In this document: positions 59,692-64,000 of the stretch, piece by piece
Layout of the letters: each line of letters starts with the position of its first letter
Position numbering within the stretch: the first letter of the stretch is position 1
Assembly: GCF_012726295.1 (NCBI RefSeq)
Contig: NZ_JABAOB010000005.1
Span: 372,001 to 436,000, forward strand
DNA from: Chitinophaga sp. Ak27
Lineage (GTDB): Bacteria > Bacteroidota > Bacteroidia > Chitinophagales > Chitinophagaceae
DNA length: 64,000 nt
Direction of reading: 5' to 3'
Translations under genes and position numbers: made by a program
The notes under the pieces: model-generated
The model's database searches: none
What the model saw: only the letters and a program-made list of their open reading frames with translations
What the model was told of the DNA's origin: nothing

Positions 59692-61101
59692 ATGACAAAG
59701 GAAAACCTCATTCTCCTCGCCGATGCTTATAAATACTCACACCACAAATTATATATCCCTGGTACCGAGTACATCTATTCTTACCTGGAAAGTCGCGGTG
59801 GCAAATTTGAAGAAACCGTGTTCTACGGACTCCAATATTTCCTGAAAGAATACCTGGCAGGTGTCGTATTTACCAAAGAAAAGCTGGACGAAGCCGAAAC
59901 CATGCTCACAGAGGTATTCGGACGTAAAGACATATTTGACCGCAGTCGCTTTGAATATATTATCGAAAAACATGGCGGCAAACTGCCTATCCGTATCAAA
60001 GCTGTACCCGAAGGCACCGTGGTACCTGTGCGGAATGTGCTGATGACCATCGAAAACACCGACCCGGAATGCTTCTGGCTTACCAACTTCCTCGAAACAC
60101 TGCTCATGCAGGTATGGTACCCATGTACCGTAGCCTCTGTATCAAGAGAAATTAAGAAAATAGTAAAAAAATATTACGATGAAACCGCCAGCGCAGAAGC
60201 TTACGCAGGCATCGACTTCGTACTGAACGACTTCGGATTCCGGGGCGCCAGCTCCGTAGAGAGTGCCGGTATCGGCGGAAGCGCCCACCTGGTCAGCTTT
60301 TCCGGTAGCGACACCATCCCGGGTTCGCTGTTTGCCAAAAGATACTACAATGCACCTACCGCACCCGGACTCTCTATCCCCGCAACAGAGCACTCTGTAG
60401 TAACCCTGCTGGGTGAAAAAGGAGAACTGGACATCTTCAAACACATTCTTGATACCTATCCTACCGGCACCATTGCCTGCGTGTCTGATTCTTACAATAT
60501 TTTCCGCGCCTGCGAAGAGTACTGGGGTACTGAGTTGAGAGAAAAAATTCTTAAAAGAGACGGCACCCTGGTGATTCGTCCCGATAGCGGCGATCCGGTG
60601 CAAACGCTGCTCCGCATATTCTCTATCCTCATGGATAAATTTGGCTATACCACCAATGAAAAAGGTTTTAAAGTATTACCCCCACAGGTAAGGGTCATAC
60701 AAGGCGATGGCATCAGCTATTCTTCCATCCCCGGTATATTCGAAGCCCTGAAAAAAGCCGGTATCAGCGCCGAAAACCTGGTGCTGGGCATGGGCGGCGC
60801 CTTACTCCAACGGGTAAACCGCGACACCCAGGAATTTGCACTCAAATGCGCCTATGCCGTGGTAAATGGCCAGCCCATTGATGTACAGAAAATGCCGGTA
60901 GAAATGGATGCCAACGGTCAACTCCGTACCTCTTTTAAAAAGTCAAAAGCCGGTAAACTGGCCCTGATAAAAGAAAACAACGAATTTAAAACGGTAGCCG
61001 ACACCACCCAGGCAACCAATCTGCTGCAAACAGTGTTTGAAAACGGGGAGGTGGTGCATACCTACACCTTCAACGAGGTACGCCAGGCTGCCACTTTATA
61101 A
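59692..61101 (+). CDS. nadV: Nicotinamide phosphoribosyltransferase (NadV/NAMPT)
   Basis: A 469-residue NAMPT: DAYKYSHHKLYIPGTEYIYS near the start, YFLKEYLAG, NDFGFRGASSVESAGIGGSA (active-site region), IPATEHSV, CVSDSYNIF, VIRPDSGDP and VLGMGGALLQ. It converts nicotinamide and PRPP to NMN, which NadM adenylates to NAD. Together with NadM this gives two-step NAD salvage without deamidation. Confidence 0.95.
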   Translation: MTKENLILLADAYKYSHHKLYIPGTEYIYSYLESRGGKFEETVFYGLQYFLKEYLAGVVFTKEKLDEAETMLTEVFGRKDIFDRSRFEYIIEKHGGKLPIRIKAVPEGTVVPVRNVLMTIENTDPECFWLTNFLETLLMQVWYPCTVASVSREIKKIVKKYYDETASAEAYAGIDFVLNDFGFRGASSVESAGIGGSAHLVSFSGSDTIPGSLFAKRYYNAPTAPGLSIPATEHSVVTLLGEKGELDIFKHILDTYPTGTIACVSDSYNIFRACEEYWGTELREKILKRDGTLVIRPDSGDPVQTLLRIFSILMDKFGYTTNEKGFKVLPPQVRVIQGDGISYSSIPGIFEALKKAGISAENLVLGMGGALLQRVNRDTQEFALKCAYAVVNGQPIDVQKMPVEMDANGQLRTSFKKSKAGKLALIKENNEFKTVADTTQATNLLQTVFENGEVVHTYTFNEVRQAATL

Positions 61102-61200
61102 AAATATCCTTATTTCCTCCAGAAAATGTTTACCTCAGCGGGTTGTATCATCAAAACGATACAACCTTTTTTCTTTACTAAGATTTCTTAATTTCATGGC

Positions 61201-62787
61201 ATGTATTTACTCATACCCGGCCGTCATCACCTGCTGACTGACTTTCAATTCAAATATTTAAACCGCCTTATAAAATGCGAGCTAGATGGCGAAAAAGACG
61301 TATATGGCACGCCGTTAGTGCCCCAAAATATACAGGGAGTAATCTTTGCCGTTACCTCGGCCAATCACCTGGGCACTAAACGGAACCCCGTTCCATTCTA
61401 CCTCCGGGCCATGATCATACAGGAATTCTCCAATTCATTGGATGTACCGGCCTTCGTATATGGTATTGACGATGTAGGTGTTATCAACGACTTCCCGGAA
61501 TATACCATCAAAACCATTCGTCACTCCAGCGAAGGCGTACATGCGCTCACTCCAGAAAACACCGTTGTTATTTGCTCCACCGGCGTAAAGGAAATGTACC
61601 TCCAGCACGGATTCCGGGTATTACCCGCGGAATGGGACCCTGTCAGCAACCAATTTACACAACCCATGCCCTGGGATGTAGTAAAGCTCATTGCACAAGC
61701 AGGCGACTGGCGAAAAAATAAAACCATCCTCGACCAGATGCACCCGGCATCGTTTAAAATATGGTCGCTATATGGCGTAGGAGAGAAGGTGCAACATATC
61801 CTTAAAGACCCTATCATCGGCGCGGACGGTGATCTTACTGCCACCCGCGACTACAACGTATACGTAAAGCAAATGGACGACATCGCAGCACAGAAATACC
61901 GCGAAACCGCACCATATATACAACCCGGTAATATCGGCGATATAGGCTGCGCGGCAGGCTCGTGGATAAAAATAGCCTGCGAAGACGATCGCCTCCATGA
62001 GTGCGACTTCTACGGCATTGAAGTATCCCGCCACCTCTACGATATTTGTCTGCAACGGAAACATAACGGCGAATTTGCCAACCCTTCGGTATTCTTCTCC
62101 CAAAAAAATGCCGTCACCAGCCTCGTGTTTGAAGCCGGTAGTATGAATACCATTCACACCTCTTCTCTCACACATGAAATAGAATCTTATGGCAGCAGGG
62201 AAGACTTGATTGCGTTTATACGTAATCGTTATAACGAACTAGTACCCGGCGGTGTATGGATTAACCGCGACGTAGTAGGACCGGAAAACAAAGATGAAAC
62301 TATCTTACTCTGGTTAAATAATGAAGATGGGGAAAACGACCTACCCATACCCGAAAAACCTTCTACACAAGGGCTGGCGGCCTGGCTGGGAAAACTTTCT
62401 ACCATGGCGCTGTTCAAACAATTTGCAAAGGACTTTCGCCACCACGAAGGATTTCAACTACCACACGAATGGGTAAGCATAGCCGGGAAAACTTACGCCC
62501 AGCTGTCGATGCAAAACGCCTGTGAGTTCTTATTTAAAAAAGACTACCACGACAACTGGCTCAGCGAAATGCATGAAACCTTCTGTTTCTGGAATTATAA
62601 CGACTGGAAATCAGCCCTGGAAGAAGCGGGGCTCCGGTTAGACAACCTTTCCACTACCTGGAGAAATGAGTGGATTGTAAAAAACAGGTTGGAAGGAAAG
62701 GTACAACTAATGCGCCCGTGCAATAATGATGTACCTTTACCTATCCCTTTCCCTGTTTCACATATGCTGCTGATGGCCAGGAAATAA
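61201..62787 (+). CDS. Nucleotidyltransferase-like domain fused to an SAM-dependent methyltransferase
   Basis: A 528-residue fusion. Residues ~1-165 look like an adenylyltransferase of the NadM type: a GRHHLLTD at the HxGH position (histidines shifted), and VTSANHLGTKRNPVPFYLRA equivalent to the conserved substrate loop. Residues ~195-525 are a Rossmann methyltransferase with motif I IGDIGCAAGSWIKIA at ~240-254, IEVSRHLYDI, and TIHTSSLTHEIES. It lies 99 bp after nadV on the same strand, in the NAD salvage unit. The specific substrate is unknown; a link to NAD, nicotinamide or NAD-derived nucleotides is inference. I do not know a described protein with this arrangement. Confidence 0.6.
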   Translation: MYLLIPGRHHLLTDFQFKYLNRLIKCELDGEKDVYGTPLVPQNIQGVIFAVTSANHLGTKRNPVPFYLRAMIIQEFSNSLDVPAFVYGIDDVGVINDFPEYTIKTIRHSSEGVHALTPENTVVICSTGVKEMYLQHGFRVLPAEWDPVSNQFTQPMPWDVVKLIAQAGDWRKNKTILDQMHPASFKIWSLYGVGEKVQHILKDPIIGADGDLTATRDYNVYVKQMDDIAAQKYRETAPYIQPGNIGDIGCAAGSWIKIACEDDRLHECDFYGIEVSRHLYDICLQRKHNGEFANPSVFFSQKNAVTSLVFEAGSMNTIHTSSLTHEIESYGSREDLIAFIRNRYNELVPGGVWINRDVVGPENKDETILLWLNNEDGENDLPIPEKPSTQGLAAWLGKLSTMALFKQFAKDFRHHEGFQLPHEWVSIAGKTYAQLSMQNACEFLFKKDYHDNWLSEMHETFCFWNYNDWKSALEEAGLRLDNLSTTWRNEWIVKNRLEGKVQLMRPCNNDVPLPIPFPVSHMLLMARK

Positions 62788-62794
62788 TGAGCCT

Positions 62795-62823
62795 GCCGCA
62801 GGCCCCTGGCCCAAGCCTGCGGC
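62795..62823. terminator. Hairpin after the fusion gene
   Basis: GCCGCAGGC (62795-62803) and GCCTGCGGC (62815-62823) form a perfect 9-bp stem between convergent genes; no strong T-run on either side. Confidence 0.45.
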
Positions 62824-62841
62824 ATTGCTATATATAGGATG

Positions 62842-63714
62842 TTATAAACCCAATTTTTTCAGCGGCACTAGCACCAACTTATTATCCAGTAATTGAGGAA
62901 CCAACAGCGTATGATGTTTTGCATCTAACGCAATATCTGCAGGCGACCGCATGGATTCCACTTTCGTATAATTCTTACTGTTGATATCATACACGTAAAA
63001 ATTTCCTTTTGCCGGATCTTTAATCGTGATCCAGTCAGATACCAACAAACGATGATCATCTAACTGTACAATACCATCAAAAAGCCCGGTTGGCGTACCT
63101 TCTACCGGCTCGAAGACGGCATTTCCGTCATGCAGCTTCTTGGCAAAAATTTTACCTGTACCATCCAGGTTAGGCCCCATAGAGCATACATAAATATTGT
63201 CGCTATGCGCATCATACAGCACGCCATTAGCCGTTATAATATTTCCTTTTAGAACGGTCCAGTCACTGGTATGTATATTTACCAACAACACCTGGTCTTT
63301 AAATGAATCTGTTATGACTAAGGTGCTGTCATCTACGCGGCTCAGATCATTGAGCAGCGCGGCTTTCTCTTCCAGGTTCAGGTCAAATACTTTTTTACGG
63401 GTAGATATATCGTAGCCCTTCACATGGTCAATATCCGCTACATACAGCACGTTGTTGATAACCTCTAACCCCTTGGGGGCATTAAGCGCATCATCAAAAT
63501 ATTTCAGGGATAATTTACCCTTGTTATCTATGTAAGATATAAAGCCATCGCCATCTTTGGCCACAGGATCCAGCTTTGAACCTATATCCGATATGAAGTA
63601 GCCACCATTAGCCGCCACCACACTTTCGGGATTAGAGAGGCCGGAAATACTTTGCTGGGCATAGGAGATAAAAGGGGAAAATAAAAAGAGAAAAGCGGGA
63701 AAATACTTCTTCAT
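62842..63714 (-). CDS. SMP-30/gluconolactonase-like beta-propeller, exported
   Basis: A 290-residue protein with signal peptide (YFPAFLFLFSPFISYAQ). The mature protein is a six-bladed propeller (NPESVVAANGGYFISDIGS, NAPKGLEVINNVLYVADIDH, RSPADIALDAKHHTLLVPQL). It matches the SMP-30/NHL group that includes lactonases, but active-site metal ligands cannot be read with confidence. Monocistronic. Confidence 0.7.
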   Translation of the reverse strand: MKKYFPAFLFLFSPFISYAQQSISGLSNPESVVAANGGYFISDIGSKLDPVAKDGDGFISYIDNKGKLSLKYFDDALNAPKGLEVINNVLYVADIDHVKGYDISTRKKVFDLNLEEKAALLNDLSRVDDSTLVITDSFKDQVLLVNIHTSDWTVLKGNIITANGVLYDAHSDNIYVCSMGPNLDGTGKIFAKKLHDGNAVFEPVEGTPTGLFDGIVQLDDHRLLVSDWITIKDPAKGNFYVYDINSKNYTKVESMRSPADIALDAKHHTLLVPQLLDNKLVLVPLKKLGL

Positions 63715-63795
63715 AAGATGTTATTTGCCACAAAAATACTCCACGGCATTTTCATCTCATTTGTGGAAACGAAAGAACTTATTGTTAATATCAAA

Positions 63796-63826
63796 GAAAA
63801 AAAAGCCGGGATATGATTATCCCGGC
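63796..63826 (-). terminator. Rho-independent terminator of the right-edge gene
   Basis: GCCGGGATA (63805-63813) and TATCCCGGC (63818-63826) form a 9-bp stem with loop TGAT; the minus strand continues with eight T residues. Confidence 0.85.
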
Positions 63827-63869
63827 CATTACCTAAACCTACAACTGTTACACTGTTAGTAACATATCT

Positions 63870-64000
63870 TTAATTAACATGAATTTCATCTAAAGGCACT
63901 TCTTCGTAAGAAGCTACCATCCGTTGCCTGATATAGCGTTTGGCAGACAACCGGCCAATACCAAACTTAGCCATCACCTTATCAACCACCATATATACCA
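63870..64000 (-). CDS. Unidentified gene, C-terminal 43 codons (cut by window edge)
   Basis: Reading leftward from the right edge, an open frame ends at TAA (63872-63870). The visible tail is strongly basic in its first half (MVVDKVMAKFGIGRLSAKRY) and acidic at the end (EEVPLDEIHVN). It has a strong terminator 44 bp downstream, supporting a real gene. I cannot assign a family from this fragment. Confidence 0.5.
   Translation of the reverse strand, partial: VYMVVDKVMAKFGIGRLSAKRYIRQRMVASYEEVPLDEIHVN

Overview
The window looks like a chromosomal segment of a Bacteroidota bacterium, most likely a Chitinophaga-like member of the Chitinophagaceae. The evidence is: promoters with the Bacteroidota -7 element TAnnTTTG, often without a Shine-Dalgarno; a FecR-type anti-sigma/ECF sigma pair; a relic of a type IX secretion C-terminal domain; many PorT/OmpL-like beta-barrels; GH92 and GH76 mannan enzymes; and a Bacteroidota-style kdp operon with a truncated KdpD. 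No rRNA, prophage, IS element or CRISPR array was seen.

Layout. 1-7.6 kb: the 5' part of a GH92 mannosidase, a GT87-like membrane glycosyltransferase, a terminator-flanked microprotein, an ABC exporter, an ECF sigma factor with a minimal anti-sigma factor, and a two-component regulator split into a receiver ORF and a DNA-binding ORF. 7.6-10.5 kb is the most unusual stretch: two short transcription units with perfect terminators, then three aberrant tRNA genes, a structured non-coding region holding a circularly permuted tRNA-like fold (the architecture of bacterial Y RNAs), isolated anticodon stem-loops, and a slipin/SPFH gene. 10.6-20.4 kb: ywbE, pth2, an outer membrane protein and a recD-recC-recB operon. 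20.4-30.5 kb: a GH76 lipoprotein, tmk, a glycosyltransferase, an AraC regulator with two short-chain dehydrogenases and a clear direct-repeat operator, tRNA-Asn, an ArnT-like glycosyltransferase, a Rieske protein and hflX.

30.5-46.5 kb: an S9 peptidase, an enoyl-CoA hydratase, a hybrid histidine kinase and the potassium-uptake operon. The latter runs on the minus strand as a small soluble protein, a 28-residue micropeptide, kdpF, kdpA, kdpB, kdpC, a porin, a KdpD sensor half and a separate histidine kinase. KdpF and the 28-residue peptide are easy to miss because they are so short. 46.8-56.6 kb: a SWIM/SNF2 helicase, a metallo-beta-lactamase-like protein, AraC, comB, an SRPBCC protein, gcvT and an M28 peptidase.

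56.7-62.8 kb: NAD salvage. NrtR (a degenerate Nudix sensor with a winged helix) lies upstream of a promoter overlapped by a perfect 9-3-9 palindrome. That promoter should drive a NadM-Nudix bifunctional enzyme, NadV (nicotinamide phosphoribosyltransferase) and a protein that joins a nucleotidyltransferase-like domain to a methyltransferase, whose role I cannot assign. The right edge has a beta-propeller protein and the C-terminus of an unidentified gene.

The best candidates for undescribed biology are the tRNA-like array with permuted tRNA mimic next to slipin, and the nucleotidyltransferase-methyltransferase fusion in the NAD salvage cluster.
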